DNA of 64,000 nucleotides from Kurthia huakuii LAM0618 (GTDB lineage Bacteria; Bacillota; Bacilli; Bacillales_A; Planococcaceae), in the NCBI RefSeq assembly GCF_000505545.1, contig NZ_AYTB01000016.1, positions 1 to 64,000 on the forward strand. The letters run 5' to 3'. Each line of letters begins with the position of its first letter. Position 1 is the stretch's first letter. The notes beneath the pieces are model-generated. The model saw nothing but the letters and a program-made list of their open reading frames with translations. It did no database searches and was not told the origin of the DNA. A program made the translations under genes and the position numbers. Shown one piece after another: positions 9,060 to 18,428 of the stretch.

Positions 9060-9320
9060 TTACCATATACGGCCAGTTACATGCTCCGCTTCATACTCCA
9101 CATGCAAACATTCGCTGCATATCGTAAGGTTAATTTGGGACATCTCTTCGTATCCTTTAACCATTGCCTCTCGAATATGTTTTTGTTGTTCTTGACGCGC
9201 ATGTTTACGCACATCACTTTCATACGCATAATGCTGTGCAATTTTTTGCAGCACAGCTTCATACGCTTTTTCCATTTCATATTCGGGCAATTGCACTAAT
9301 TCTAATTGTTTTTGACTCAC
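9060..9320 (-). CDS. ndoAI: NdoAI/MazE-type antitoxin
   Basis: 86-residue antitoxin. The N-terminal part is a ribbon-helix-helix DNA-binding segment (LELVQLPEYEMEKAY), and the rest is the charged NdoA-binding region ending ECLHVEYEAEHVTGRIW. The GTG at 9320 was chosen because GGAGG lies 8 nt upstream; the longer frame has no ribosome binding site. It lies 27 nt upstream of ndoA and probably represses its own operon. Confidence 0.88.
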   Translation of the reverse strand: MSQKQLELVQLPEYEMEKAYEAVLQKIAQHYAYESDVRKHARQEQQKHIREAMVKGYEEMSQINLTICSECLHVEYEAEHVTGRIW

Positions 9321-9465
9321 AGCCAGCACCTCCAAAACAAACCTCAATTTATAGTCGTTCTCAAATAAGCTTAACACCCATACTACCATCGATTTGGTAT
9401 CTTGAAAAGGTGTAAAACAAAATAAGCGATATAAGTAAAGTTAGTTTTCAGAATCTTCTTGCCTT

Positions 9466-9492
9466 CTACAGCGCCAAAATCAGGCGTTGTAG
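9466..9492 (-). other. hairpin at the alr stop codon
   Basis: Minus-strand CTACAACGCC and GGCGCTGTAG form a 10-bp stem with one mismatch around the alr TGA. No T tract follows, so it is more likely an mRNA 3'-end stabiliser or partial terminator than a true intrinsic terminator. Confidence 0.45.
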
Positions 9493-10598
9493 ACGCGTGG
9501 AATCCGAGTTGTTAGCATACATGGAATCTCGTAAACAATCGTATTTAGACGACTTGCCCACTCCTGCATTGTAATTTCATCATTACCTTGTTTACCGATT
9601 AACACGACGCGTTCACCGACCGTCATTTTTTTCGGTAATTTAATCATAATTTGGTCCATACAAATGCGACCAACGATTGGTGCGCGCATACCTTGTACTA
9701 AAACTTCTTGGTTTGCAAGGCCGCGAAGTACACCATCTGCATAACCGACCGGGATCGTGCCAATCCATTCGTCACCCGTAGCTTCGTATGTAGCACCATA
9801 GCCAACCGTCTCGCCGTTGTGTAGCTCTTTGACATGAACAAGCTCCGTTTCTAATGAAAACGCAGGTTGTAATGCATATGGCAAATGCTCGCCCACATAT
9901 GGGGACGGCGCTAGGCCATAAAGAGAAATCCCAAAACGTACCGCATCAAACTGCACATGTTCTTTAACAAGTGCAGCGGCTGTGTTTGCGGCATGTACGA
10001 GACGCGGCTTTGTAGGAAGGGACGCCACAAGCTTTTTAAATGTTGCAAGCTGCTGTTCGTAAAATGTCGTTTCTTCATCATCGGCCGTCGCAAAGTGCGT
10101 AAAAATGCCATCGACAACGACGTGTTCCATTTGCGCTGCATCATATACGGCACGCAACTCTTCAACTGTGCGAACGCCAATGCGGCCCATGCCACTATCA
10201 ACCTTCACATGAATACGTAACGGCTTTTCAAATTGTGGCGCAAGAGGTGCTAGCTGCTCAAGCCATTCCGTTGAAAAGACCGTTAGCGTAATGCCGTATT
10301 TTGCTGCATATGGTGCAAAAGAAACCGGCACCGCTCCTAAAATTAAAATCGGTGTGTCCGCGATATGACAGCGAACATGTAGTGCTTCCTCTGGTGTTGC
10401 TACTGCAAGCATCGTCGCTCCTGCCTCAAGTGCAGCTTCAGCCACGCGAATATCTCCATGGCCGTAAGCGTTTGCTTTAATGACTGCCATAATATGTACG
10501 TCTGAATGCAAGTGCTTGCGTAGATTTGAAATATTTGATTGAATCGCTTTTAAATCGATAACGGCCTTTGTAGGTCGAAAGTTTTGTAGTTCTTCCAT
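9480..10598 (-). CDS. alr: alanine racemase
   Basis: 372-residue PLP enzyme that interconverts L- and D-alanine for peptidoglycan. The PLP lysine is in VIKANAYGHG (about residue 42) and the catalytic tyrosine in GYGATYE (about residue 267). DSGMGRIG and the C-terminal beta domain (GRICMDQIM) are intact. AGAGGTT precedes the ATG. In B. subtilis a lipoprotein gene (ydcC) lies between acpS and alr; here that interval is only about 160 nt and holds a promoter instead. Confidence 0.96.
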   Translation of the reverse strand: MEELQNFRPTKAVIDLKAIQSNISNLRKHLHSDVHIMAVIKANAYGHGDIRVAEAALEAGATMLAVATPEEALHVRCHIADTPILILGAVPVSFAPYAAKYGITLTVFSTEWLEQLAPLAPQFEKPLRIHVKVDSGMGRIGVRTVEELRAVYDAAQMEHVVVDGIFTHFATADDEETTFYEQQLATFKKLVASLPTKPRLVHAANTAAALVKEHVQFDAVRFGISLYGLAPSPYVGEHLPYALQPAFSLETELVHVKELHNGETVGYGATYEATGDEWIGTIPVGYADGVLRGLANQEVLVQGMRAPIVGRICMDQIMIKLPKKMTVGERVVLIGKQGNDEITMQEWASRLNTIVYEIPCMLTTRIPRVYNA

Positions 10599-10633
10599 TT
10601 GTCTAACCTCTTCTAATCGTGATTTATGCTAAT

Positions 10634-10662
10634 ATTATGTACCTCTCAATTGATGAGGTCAA
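10634..10662 (-). promoter_or_regulatory. sigma-A promoter of alr
   Basis: Minus strand TTGACC (10662-10657), 17-nt spacer, CATAAT (10639-10634), about 36 nt before the alr ATG. Confidence 0.75.
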
Positions 10663-10761
10663 TCTTTCCAAAGGCTCTTTAAAAGACCATTTTTTCGATT
10701 TACAGGCGATAATTTTCTTTACCCGTAAATTCGCTTTTTAAGCCCTTTTTCATAAGAATTT

Positions 10762-11118
10762 TTAAGCCTCTTCCAAAATAACCTGCGCTGCCGCATAGGC
10801 TTTTGAATGCGTAATTGATACGAAACCAGCGACTTTTTCCCCTTTAAAATAAAGCGCCGGGCGACCACTTGGCTCTTTCAAAATTTCAACATCATGCAGT
10901 GCACAATGCTTGCCAAGCCCCGTACCGAGCGCTTTTGAAAAAGCTTCTTTTGCTGAAAAGCGCCCAGCTAAAAATTCAAGTTGGCGCGATGGTTTAAGCG
11001 TCTCATAAATAGCTAGTTCTTTTTCCGTAAGTACTTTTTTGCGAAATGCGGCGCTACGAGCATTGATTGCTGCAACGCGCTCAAGCTCGACAATATCGAG
11101 ACCAATTCCTGTAATCAT
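10762..11118 (-). CDS. acpS: holo-[acyl-carrier-protein] synthase
   Basis: 118-residue phosphopantetheinyl transferase that activates acyl carrier protein with the 4'-phosphopantetheine arm of CoA. The magnesium-binding motifs GIGLDIVEL (start) and RFSAKEAFSKALGTG (about 53-67) are intact, and SITHSKAYA lies near the C-terminus. An AGGGTGA site precedes the ATG. Divergent from the rhomboid gene, 70 nt apart. Confidence 0.95.
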   Translation of the reverse strand: MITGIGLDIVELERVAAINARSAAFRKKVLTEKELAIYETLKPSRQLEFLAGRFSAKEAFSKALGTGLGKHCALHDVEILKEPSGRPALYFKGEKVAGFVSITHSKAYAAAQVILEEA

Positions 11119-11188
11119 CTAGCTCACCCTTTCTTTCTTAATCTTGAACCATGTATAATAACGGTAAATTAGAACGAGGAGTGACTGT

Positions 11189-11809
11189 ATGTTCAACCGT
11201 AATGAAAAACTTTCGGATTATGTGAAATGGTATCCAATGGTTGCATCGCTCATCATTATTAACTTAATTGTTTATATTGCCGGGCTTGTGCCATCTATCC
11301 GCGTTGAAATTTTAAATTATGGCGCGGCTGCCAATTGGCTCATTGCAGATGGCGAATATTGGCGCGTCATTACCGCGGTATTTATTCACGGGGGCTTCCT
11401 ACATATTTTATCCAATATGTTTTGGCTTTATGTGTTTGGCCCTGAGCTTGAAAAAATCGCCGGCAAATTGCGCTTCTTTACAATTTATATGATGTCTGGC
11501 ATTATCGGCAATGTTGCAACGTATTTTATTCAAGGTCCTGAATACGTATCCGTTGGTGCAAGCGGCGCCATCTTTGGTATTTTAGGTGCCTTTTTAGCAC
11601 TCGTTTATTATACGCGCAACATCTTACCACAGTTGCGTCAAATGATTGTACCACTAGCGGTCATTTCTGTAATCATCACATTTTTACAACCAAATGTAAA
11701 TGCGACTGCTCATATCGCCGGCCTCTTAACAGGGGCGCTTTTCGGCTTTATTAATTTCCACCCAAAAAATATTTTAAAATGGCGTGAACAACGCAAACAG
11801 CGCAACTAA
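11189..11809 (+). CDS. rhomboid-family intramembrane serine protease
   Basis: 206-residue protein with six predicted membrane segments. The catalytic serine lies in the GxSG motif SVGASGAIFG (about residue 124) and the catalytic histidine in TAHIAGLLTG (about residue 175). An HGGFLHILSNM motif supplies the conserved His/Asn of helix 2. Rhomboids cleave membrane proteins within or beside the bilayer; the substrate is unknown. GAGGAG precedes the ATG. Its stop lies inside the hairpin shared with ydbT. Confidence 0.92.
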   Translation: MFNRNEKLSDYVKWYPMVASLIIINLIVYIAGLVPSIRVEILNYGAAANWLIADGEYWRVITAVFIHGGFLHILSNMFWLYVFGPELEKIAGKLRFFTIYMMSGIIGNVATYFIQGPEYVSVGASGAIFGILGAFLALVYYTRNILPQLRQMIVPLAVISVIITFLQPNVNATAHIAGLLTGALFGFINFHPKNILKWREQRKQRN

Positions 11810-11852
11810 AAAAAGAGGCTTCCATCAACGGAAGCCTCTTTTTTTAGTTGCG
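11801..11852. terminator. 23-bp perfect bidirectional terminator shared by two convergent genes
   Basis: Two perfect 23-nt arms (11801-11823 and 11830-11852) enclose a 6-nt loop. The core is GAGGCTTCC/GGAAGCCTC with A7/T7 tracts. Both convergent stop codons lie inside the arms, so the rhomboid and YdbT proteins both end in Arg-Asn. Confidence 0.9.
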
Positions 11853-13304
11853 TCTTGCGGGTCGATACCAGTCAAAAATTTGCATGAGTTTGTGCTTTTC
11901 AAAAAAGCGTAATGCCGTTTCAGACTCTGCAGTACCCGCCACAATCGACACGTGAAGACGCGCCAAATCACCACGTTCAGCTAGCACACTTTGACGAACT
12001 TGCATCGTTTGAATCCGTTGCTTCATGACGAAAAAGGATTCCTTTGAAAACCTACGCGTCACAAGCGTTAATTGCTTGTCATGCAGCGCAAAACCGGACG
12101 AACGATATTCAGCGTAACCAAAGAGCATTAACAGAGGCAACACAACAAGGCTATATAAACCATAACCAAGCGGCACAAAATAGCTCACTAACGCGACCGG
12201 AATCACTGCCCATGCGCTAAAGAATAACATAAAGCGCCACGCTGCACGTTTCGGCGCTTTCACGAGCGTATGCTCAAATTGATAGGTCGGAAATAGTTCT
12301 GACAACAATTCCAGTGCCTCGCGCTTTTTAATAAGTGGGACAAGTGAAATTTTTGAATCGCCGTCCTCTTCAGTATTGCCAGCACTTTCTAAATGAATCG
12401 CCGCAAAACCAAACAACTGACGCAGCGGTGTCTCGACAATTTTAATGCCTTGAATGCGTGACATCGGCACAGCGACACGTTTTTTCTCTAATAACCCTTT
12501 TGAAATAAACAGGCGATCCTGTTCACGCTCGACGATAAAATTCGCATGATTTAAATACGTGATGACGACCGAAATCAGCCACGAAATAAACAGCACCGTA
12601 AAAACGATGAGCGACACAATTAAAATGCCATATTTCATAAAATCTTTTAATTCATTAAAAATTAATTCATACGGAATTACATCCGACAGCTGCGACATAA
12701 CGGCTGCCACCGCTGAAAAAATAACGCCAATACCACTTGAGGTTGTCGCCAAAATCAATAAATTTTTTGTCGTCATATGATAAACCATTTCACGTGTAGT
12801 TATTTCTTCTTGCTCTGCCTTCTCTACTGTTTCATGACGTTTAGCGCGTTTTGTTGCCGCATCAATCCAATCGGCCTGTTCACGTGAAATAGCTGTTAAT
12901 GCAATCCCAGAATCTTCACTGCCAGCCGTTTCAATCGTCACTTTCACAAGACCAAATGGCCGGTGGAAAATACTTTCTTTAAAATTGACGCTTTGAATGC
13001 GCTCAAACGGGACATACTGATGCTTTTTAACGAATAGGCCCTTTTCAACATGGAGCTCTTCATTTTCAACCCAATACGTATATTTACGCCAAAAAACCCA
13101 TGTGAGCACAAGCAATAAACACACTAAAAAAAAGGCGATTAACAGCCCTAAAAGCGTCCACTTAAAATGAGGGTCCATTGGATTCCACGGGATATTTTTA
13201 ATATTGAGGACAAAGATGACCGCTACTGCCGCAATCGTTTCTTTTATGATTTTGAGGAAATTTAATAAAATCGTAATCGGGTGAAGATGCTGCTTATCAT
13301 ACAT
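11844..13304 (-). CDS. ydbT: PH-domain (bPH2) membrane protein YdbT
   Basis: 486-residue protein built from repeated membrane-hairpin plus bacterial PH-like (bPH2) units. Hydrophobic pairs occur near 10-70, 180-250 and 345-390. Each is followed by a beta-rich stretch with the typical VPFERIQSVNF / VPMSRIQGIKIVE / MKQRIQTMQV motif. Its biochemical role is unknown. In B. subtilis the ydbS-ydbT pair has been implicated in resistance to bacteriocins. The start overlaps the ydbS stop by 8 nt, so the two are co-translated. Confidence 0.88.
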   Translation of the reverse strand: MYDKQHLHPITILLNFLKIIKETIAAVAVIFVLNIKNIPWNPMDPHFKWTLLGLLIAFFLVCLLLVLTWVFWRKYTYWVENEELHVEKGLFVKKHQYVPFERIQSVNFKESIFHRPFGLVKVTIETAGSEDSGIALTAISREQADWIDAATKRAKRHETVEKAEQEEITTREMVYHMTTKNLLILATTSSGIGVIFSAVAAVMSQLSDVIPYELIFNELKDFMKYGILIVSLIVFTVLFISWLISVVITYLNHANFIVEREQDRLFISKGLLEKKRVAVPMSRIQGIKIVETPLRQLFGFAAIHLESAGNTEEDGDSKISLVPLIKKREALELLSELFPTYQFEHTLVKAPKRAAWRFMLFFSAWAVIPVALVSYFVPLGYGLYSLVVLPLLMLFGYAEYRSSGFALHDKQLTLVTRRFSKESFFVMKQRIQTMQVRQSVLAERGDLARLHVSIVAGTAESETALRFFEKHKLMQIFDWYRPARRN

Positions 13305-13773
13305 CGTCTTCAGCCACCCTTGCTAACGCGGAAATTTTCGAGCGCAACACATCGGCCTCTTCTTCGGTTAGCGCCGGAATCGTATGAACCGTTGCTGCTG
13401 TTGAGATTGAAATTTCTGCGAGATGATATTTTTTCAAAATCGGCCCCTGTGTCGTATTCACATGCTGCACGCGCACCATTGGGACAAGCACGCGTTTAAT
13501 AATAAACAAGCCGTACTTTAAATCGATTTCCTCTTCGCGCACTTCATAGCGCCAATGATGCCATTTGATTTTCGGGAAAATGAAAATCGCGGTCGCCGCT
13601 TCTAAGAAGGCGAGCACCGCAATAACAATATAAAGCCATGAATACCAATCAAAAAAATACGTCAATGCGCCGATAACGCTTAACAGAAGCCAGACGATAA
13701 GCGTTTCGATGACGCCATGAATGCGCCACACCGTTAAGCCCTTTCGCGAAATTTGTTGCGTTGGTTCTTGCAA
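13297..13773 (-). CDS. ydbS: PH-domain (bPH2) membrane protein YdbS
   Basis: 158-residue partner of YdbT with two adjacent membrane segments (about 25-75) and one bPH2 unit containing VPMVRVQHVNT. Start is TTG at 13773 with GAAGGTGG 6-7 nt upstream. The pair probably forms a membrane complex. Confidence 0.86.
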   Translation of the reverse strand: MQEPTQQISRKGLTVWRIHGVIETLIVWLLLSVIGALTYFFDWYSWLYIVIAVLAFLEAATAIFIFPKIKWHHWRYEVREEEIDLKYGLFIIKRVLVPMVRVQHVNTTQGPILKKYHLAEISISTAATVHTIPALTEEEADVLRSKISALARVAEDDV

Positions 13774-13832
13774 AATAATCCACCTTCTCTCCTATAATCC
13801 TTTTTAGTGTCTCATACATCGTTTATTTGCAC

Positions 13833-13971
13833 AAAAAAGAGGCTGCGACAAAACAGGTCATTTTTCTTTTTTAGCGTTCACAACAAAAAACCGGAACCGC
13901 GCCACAGCGCGATTCCGGTTTTTCTTATGCTCATCTGAGAGGGTGTTGTTACACGTATGTCCCAGCTTCTT
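13833..13971 (+). repeat. nested palindromic repeat, copy A
   Basis: One of six related elements in the window. The inner hairpin is CCGGAACCGCGC/GCGCGATTCCGG flanked by A and T runs. The common right part TTATGCTCATCTGAGAGGG follows. Weakened outer arms are AAGAGGCTGCGAC and GTCCCAGCTTCTT. It lies between ydbS and the cshA stop, 15 nt from that stop, in the orientation opposite to both genes. Confidence 0.85.
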
Positions 13972-13985
13972 GAATGATTCGTTGC

Positions 13986-15542
13986 TTAACCTTCGTTGTT
14001 GCTACGACGAGGACGACGACGGCTATCATTGCTGCCGCTGCGACGTTCACGACGTTCTCCGCCACCTTCACGATTGTCACGACGACGTTCTCCGCCACCG
14101 CCATTGCTGCTACGATTACGGTTACCACCGCGGAAGTTACGGCCACCGCCGTTACTACCACGACCGCCGTTACCACGGCCACCACCGTTGCCGCCACGAC
14201 CGCCGCCGCGACCGCCACGCATTGGAAGTGGACGTTCTTCAGAGATTTTAACCGGTGTATCATCTGGCTCTTTTGTTAATGATTTAAGAGCTGCTGCAAC
14301 TAAATCGATTGCATCTGCCTCTTGTAATAACTCTTCAGCCATTGCACGGTAAGTGCTTAAATGATTTTTTTCAACGATTGCTTTTAATTGTTGTACCGCT
14401 ACTTCTTGTTGACCAACTAATGCTTCATCAGCAGTTGGTGGCTTAAGAGGTGTCATACGTTTTTTCGTTGTTTCTTCAACGATACGTAGGTAGCTCATTT
14501 CACGTGGTGTTACGAATGTAACCGCTACGCCTGATTTACCAGCACGACCAGTACGGCCGATACGGTGAACGTAAGATTCTGGATCTTGTGGAATATCGAA
14601 GTTGTAAACGTGTGTTACGCCTGAGATATCAAGACCACGAGCAGCTACGTCCGTTGCTACTAATACATCAATTTTGTTTTCTTTGAATTGACGTAATACA
14701 GAAAGACGTTTCGCTTGAGAAAGGTCACCGTGGATACCTTCTGCAATGTAACCGCGGATGCTTAGTGCGTGTGATAATTCATCAACGCGACGTTTTGTAC
14801 GGCCGAATACGATTGCAAGTTCAGGTTTTTGAACGTTTAATAAACGAGATAAAATATCGAATTTTTCACGTTCTTGAGATTTCACGAAATATTGGTCGAT
14901 GTTATCAACTGTTAATTCTTTCGCTTTGATTTTTACGCTTTCAGGCTCTTTCATGAATGTATCCGCAATTTTACGAATTGCTGGAGGCATTGTAGCAGAG
15001 AATAAAAGTGTTTGGCGTTCAGATGGTACGTTTTCTAAGATTGCATTGATATCTTCAATGAATCCCATGTTTAGCATTTCATCTGCTTCGTCTAATACTA
15101 ACGTTTTAACGTTTTCTAATTTTAATGTGCGACGTTTAATGTGGTCTAAAATACGACCTGGTGTACCAACAATAATTTGTGGTTTGTTTTTAAGTGCGCG
15201 GATTTGGCGGCTAATATCTTGACCACCGTATACAGAAAGAATTTTAGAACGCTTGCCGTAACCGATTTTGTGGAACTCCTCAGAACATTGGATTGCTAAT
15301 TCACGAGTCGGTGCGATTACTAACGCTTGGATTGTTGGATCTTTAGGATCTACTTTTTCAATTAATGGAACACCAAAGGCAACAGTTTTACCTGTACCTG
15401 TTTGTGCTTGACCGATAATGTCACGGCCTTCAACAGCTAGAGGAATTGTTCCTGCTTGGATTGGTGTTGCTTCTTCAAATCCCATACGTTCTAGGGATTT
15501 TAATGTAGATTCGCTAATATTTAATTCTGAAAAATTTGTCAA
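13986..15542 (-). CDS. cshA: DEAD-box RNA helicase CshA
   Basis: 518-residue RNA helicase involved in RNA turnover and ribosome assembly. Q motif GFEEATPIQ (21-29), Walker [10 protein letters not shown] (45-53), DEAD (about 155), SAT and [10 protein letters not shown] are all present. From about residue 435 the tail is Arg/Gly-rich ([10 protein letters not shown] type), typical of RNA-binding helicase tails. TTG at 15542 was chosen because AAGGAG lies 10 nt upstream; an ATG at 15551 is only 1 nt from that site. It has its own promoter and a 285-nt leader. Confidence 0.94.
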   Translation of the reverse strand: MTNFSELNISESTLKSLERMGFEEATPIQAGTIPLAVEGRDIIGQAQTGTGKTVAFGVPLIEKVDPKDPTIQALVIAPTRELAIQCSEEFHKIGYGKRSKILSVYGGQDISRQIRALKNKPQIIVGTPGRILDHIKRRTLKLENVKTLVLDEADEMLNMGFIEDINAILENVPSERQTLLFSATMPPAIRKIADTFMKEPESVKIKAKELTVDNIDQYFVKSQEREKFDILSRLLNVQKPELAIVFGRTKRRVDELSHALSIRGYIAEGIHGDLSQAKRLSVLRQFKENKIDVLVATDVAARGLDISGVTHVYNFDIPQDPESYVHRIGRTGRAGKSGVAVTFVTPREMSYLRIVEETTKKRMTPLKPPTADEALVGQQEVAVQQLKAIVEKNHLSTYRAMAEELLQEADAIDLVAAALKSLTKEPDDTPVKISEERPLPMRGGRGGGRGGNGGGRGNGGRGSNGGGRNFRGGNRNRSSNGGGGERRRDNREGGGERRERRSGSNDSRRRPRRSNNEG

Positions 15543-15827
15543 ACTTCTCATTCTCCTTTTAGTTAAGTGTGCAGTTGACAAATGGTTACATTTTCAGATG
15601 AAAATAGGGCAAATCGAGCCTCATGTCTAGGATTTTCATAATCCTGAACGCTTATACCTCCATTAAAATGGAGTAGGTTTATATAAAGTAAAGCCCGGAC
15701 TTTGCCGAGCGGTTTAATTTCGAAGTTAAATAACCTCATCATCATTGACCGTTAATGTTCAAAAAAAAGTACCCTCCACATCAAACGACCGGAGAGTCTC
15801 ATACAAAATGTATCCATTGCTCTAAGT
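15543..15827 (-). other. long structured 5' leader of cshA
   Basis: About 285 nt separate the predicted transcription start from the cshA TTG. The leader holds an attenuator-like hairpin (15761-15797) and a second hairpin CTCCATTTTAATGGAG. It also holds a 60-codon reading frame (15563-15745) beginning with three ATG codons and ending just before the cshA ribosome binding site. That frame lacks a clear ribosome binding site. Leaders of this kind often control cold-induced helicases; that role here is inference. Confidence 0.5.
15761..15797 (-). terminator. attenuator-like hairpin in the cshA leader
   Basis: Minus-strand ACTCTCC and GGAGGGT pair over 7 bp (one G-T) and are followed by AC and eight T residues, about 30 nt after the predicted transcription start. 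Its place between promoter and gene suggests premature termination control rather than operon end. Confidence 0.55.
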
Positions 15828-15856
15828 ATTCTACCATGCACGTTGACACTATGCAA
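15828..15856 (-). promoter_or_regulatory. sigma-A promoter of cshA
   Basis: Minus strand TTGCAT (15856-15851), 17-nt spacer, TAGAAT (15833-15828), located after the murF terminator. Confidence 0.65.
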
Positions 15857-15954
15857 CGAATAACAATCGATTGAAATTTTCTGAAAATTAAACACACACC
15901 ATAAAAGCGCTCTCATTTTTGCGCGCGCCAGCGAAGTGCATGACGAAAACAATT

Positions 15955-15986
15955 AAAAAAGGAATCATGCCGCAGCACAATTCCTT
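15955..15986 (-). terminator. terminator after murF
   Basis: Minus-strand AAGGAAT...ATTCCTT hairpin around a 14-nt loop, followed by a T run. It separates murF from cshA. Confidence 0.75.
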
Positions 15987-15992
15987 CGTCTG

Positions 15993-17348
15993 TTATTTTG
16001 TAAATGCTTGTAGTACATTTTCAAGCGCCATACCACGAGAACCTTTTAATAGTACTAAAGAATCTGCAGATGCTTCGCGTGCAATCTTGTCGATAATCGG
16101 TGCATAATCGTCGCGACTCCAAACGACATCCGCACGGTCTTTAATGTTGTTGTAAAGTGCCTCCATACGCGGACCGTACAAGCACACATGTTGAATCGCC
16201 GCTAAATTTAAATCGTCGGCAATGTTTTCATGATAGTCACGCTCTAATGCGCCAAGCTCTAGCATATCGCCAAGCACGACCCATTTATCGCTACGCATAC
16301 TAGCGTGTTCAACGAAGTCCAGTGCGGCACGAACCGATGTTGGCGCCGCATTGTACGCATCATTAATAAATAAAATATCATTGTTGCCTTTAACGAGTTG
16401 CATACGCATATTCGTTAATTCGACACCTTTTAGTGCGGCACGAATTTGCTCATTTGTTAAACCAACTTGCTGTGCAATTAATATCGCGACAAGTGTATTT
16501 TTCACTTGGTGACGACCTAAGACAGAAATAAAGAAGTCATCATTTAATAACCCGTGGACCGTAAATTGGCTGCCTTGTTCCTGTTCTGTAATGGCTGTCG
16601 CATATAAATCGTTCGTTTCTTCTAAGCCAAACGACACAGCATTGATATTTTCTGCTGCAACTAATGGACGTAATAACGGCTCATCGCCATCATAGAAAAA
16701 TACGCCATCTGCTTGTAAACCTTGCACAATTTCAAACTTCGCTTTCGCAATACCTTCACGAGAACCAAGCGCTTCCATATGTGCTTCGCCAATATTTGTA
16801 ATAACGGCGTAATGCGGCTCAGCTAATTTTGTCAGCAACTCAATTTGATGGAAGCCGTCCATGCCCATTTCAAGCACCGCAAATTGCGTATCGTCATCTA
16901 ACGCTAACAATGTTAATGGTAAACCAAGTTGATTATTGTAGTTACCTTCTGTTTTTTGCACTTTATAATACGGCGCCAATGTACCGGCAATTAAATCTTT
17001 TGTCGATGTTTTACCATTTGAACCCGTTACGGCGATAAATGTCGCCTGATGTTCTGCACGATACGCGCGCGCCATTTGTTGCAGCGCCTCTTCTGAATCG
17101 TCCACAAAAATTAATGGCACATGTTGTGGTGGGTTCGGTTCATCTTTTTGCCAAAGTGCCGCCGCTGCACCTTGTTCAAATGCTTGCGCGACATATTTAT
17201 GACCATTCGCTTGTTCACCGTGGAATGGAATAAATAAATCTCCCGGCACAAGCGTACGCGTATTAATCGAGATGCCGGTCACAACCGTATCCTCAAATGT
17301 TTGCGGTACGCCAAGCCATGCTGCGATTTCATTTATCGTCTTTTTCAT
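15993..17348 (-). CDS. murF: UDP-MurNAc-tripeptide--D-alanyl-D-alanine ligase
   Basis: 451-residue Mur ligase that adds D-Ala-D-Ala to the UDP-MurNAc tripeptide in the cytoplasm. N-terminal substrate domain (1-100), ATP loop AVTGSNGKTSTKD (about 106-118), EGNYNNQLG, EMGMDGF and NIGEAHME mark the central domain. DAYNAAPTS and LGDMLELG lie in the C-terminal part. GAGGGG precedes the ATG. It lies 15 nt after ddl, so one operon makes D-Ala-D-Ala and then attaches it. Confidence 0.96.
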   Translation of the reverse strand: MKKTINEIAAWLGVPQTFEDTVVTGISINTRTLVPGDLFIPFHGEQANGHKYVAQAFEQGAAAALWQKDEPNPPQHVPLIFVDDSEEALQQMARAYRAEHQATFIAVTGSNGKTSTKDLIAGTLAPYYKVQKTEGNYNNQLGLPLTLLALDDDTQFAVLEMGMDGFHQIELLTKLAEPHYAVITNIGEAHMEALGSREGIAKAKFEIVQGLQADGVFFYDGDEPLLRPLVAAENINAVSFGLEETNDLYATAITEQEQGSQFTVHGLLNDDFFISVLGRHQVKNTLVAILIAQQVGLTNEQIRAALKGVELTNMRMQLVKGNNDILFINDAYNAAPTSVRAALDFVEHASMRSDKWVVLGDMLELGALERDYHENIADDLNLAAIQHVCLYGPRMEALYNNIKDRADVVWSRDDYAPIIDKIAREASADSLVLLKGSRGMALENVLQAFTK

Positions 17349-17363
17349 GTTTAAAGACCCCTC

Positions 17364-18428
17364 TTATTGATATTGAAGTTGTTGTTTTTCGTTATGGCGT
17401 TCGATACCAAGGTTGATTAGTTTTTCGATTAATTCGCTGTATGAAAGACCAGTGTTTTTCCAAAGAATTGGGTACATACTTACCGGCGTAAAGCCTGGTA
17501 ATGTGTTGACTTCGTTAATGAAGATGTCGTTCTCTGCTGTCACGAAGAAGTCAGCGCGTACTAAACCAGCGCCATCTAAAATTTTAAAGGCGCGTTTTGC
17601 CATATCAGAAAGCTGTGCTTGTACGTCATCTGTGACAGGTGCTGGAATTAATAAATCGGTGCTGTTGTCATTGTATTTTGAATCGTAATCGTAAAATGCT
17701 GTTTTCGGTTTAATTTCACCAGGTACAGATGTTTCTGGCTCGTCATTGCCGAGTACAGCCATTTCTACTTCGCGTGCAACAACGCCTGTTTCTACAACGA
17801 TTTTACGGTCATATTTCAGCGCCACTTCAACCGCTTCGATTAATTTTTCACGATCATCCGCTTTTGATACACCAACACTTGAGCCTAAGTTAGCTGGTTT
17901 TACGAACATCGGGTACGTTAAGTTTTCTTCCATTTCAGCGATTAATGCTTGTTGGTTTTTTTGCCATTCATTGCGAATGAAATAACTATAAGGAACTTGA
18001 GGAAGGCCTGCGATTTCGAATAATTGTTTCATTGAAACTTTATCCATACCAGCTGAAGAAGCAAGTACGCCGTTCCCTACGTACGGTAAGTTTAATACTT
18101 CTAAGAAGCCTTGTACGGTACCATCTTCGCCATTTGTGCCGTGAAGTAATGGGAATACAACGTCAAATTTACGTTCTTTTAAAGAAGTTAAAAATTCCGT
18201 TACATCATTGTCTGTTGCCGTATCGCGTGTGAATGCCAGCTGTTCAATTGATTCCGCTGGTGCTGTTAATTGTTCGCCTACGCGCCATTCGCCACCACGC
18301 GTAATGAATACTGGGAAAATATCATATTTATCGAAATTTAATGCTTGAGTTGCTGCCTTTGCTGTTGATAACGACACATCATGCTCTGCCGATTTACCAC
18401 CGTATAATAAACCTAATTTTTTATTCAT
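17364..18428 (-). CDS. ddl: D-alanine--D-alanine ligase
   Basis: 354-residue ATP-grasp ligase making D-Ala-D-Ala. LLYGGKSAEHDVSLSTA (N-terminus), PLLHGTNGEDGTVQG, the ATP-grasp segment MFVKPANLGSSVGVSK and the metal-binding end INEVNTLPGFTPVSMYP are intact. The ATG at 18428 was chosen because GGAGG lies 11 nt upstream; the longer TTG-started reading would begin upstream of that site. Co-transcribed with murF. Confidence 0.96.
   Translation of the reverse strand: MNKKLGLLYGGKSAEHDVSLSTAKAATQALNFDKYDIFPVFITRGGEWRVGEQLTAPAESIEQLAFTRDTATDNDVTEFLTSLKERKFDVVFPLLHGTNGEDGTVQGFLEVLNLPYVGNGVLASSAGMDKVSMKQLFEIAGLPQVPYSYFIRNEWQKNQQALIAEMEENLTYPMFVKPANLGSSVGVSKADDREKLIEAVEVALKYDRKIVVETGVVAREVEMAVLGNDEPETSVPGEIKPKTAFYDYDSKYNDNSTDLLIPAPVTDDVQAQLSDMAKRAFKILDGAGLVRADFFVTAENDIFINEVNTLPGFTPVSMYPILWKNTGLSYSELIEKLINLGIERHNEKQQLQYQ

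Noticed and set aside
13943-14352. Long plus-strand frames opposite the end of cshA, rich in Thr, Arg or His.
   Set aside because: They are antisense to the Gly/Arg repeat tail of CshA. Its biased GGN/CGN codons keep several frames open; there is no ribosome binding site and composition is low-complexity.
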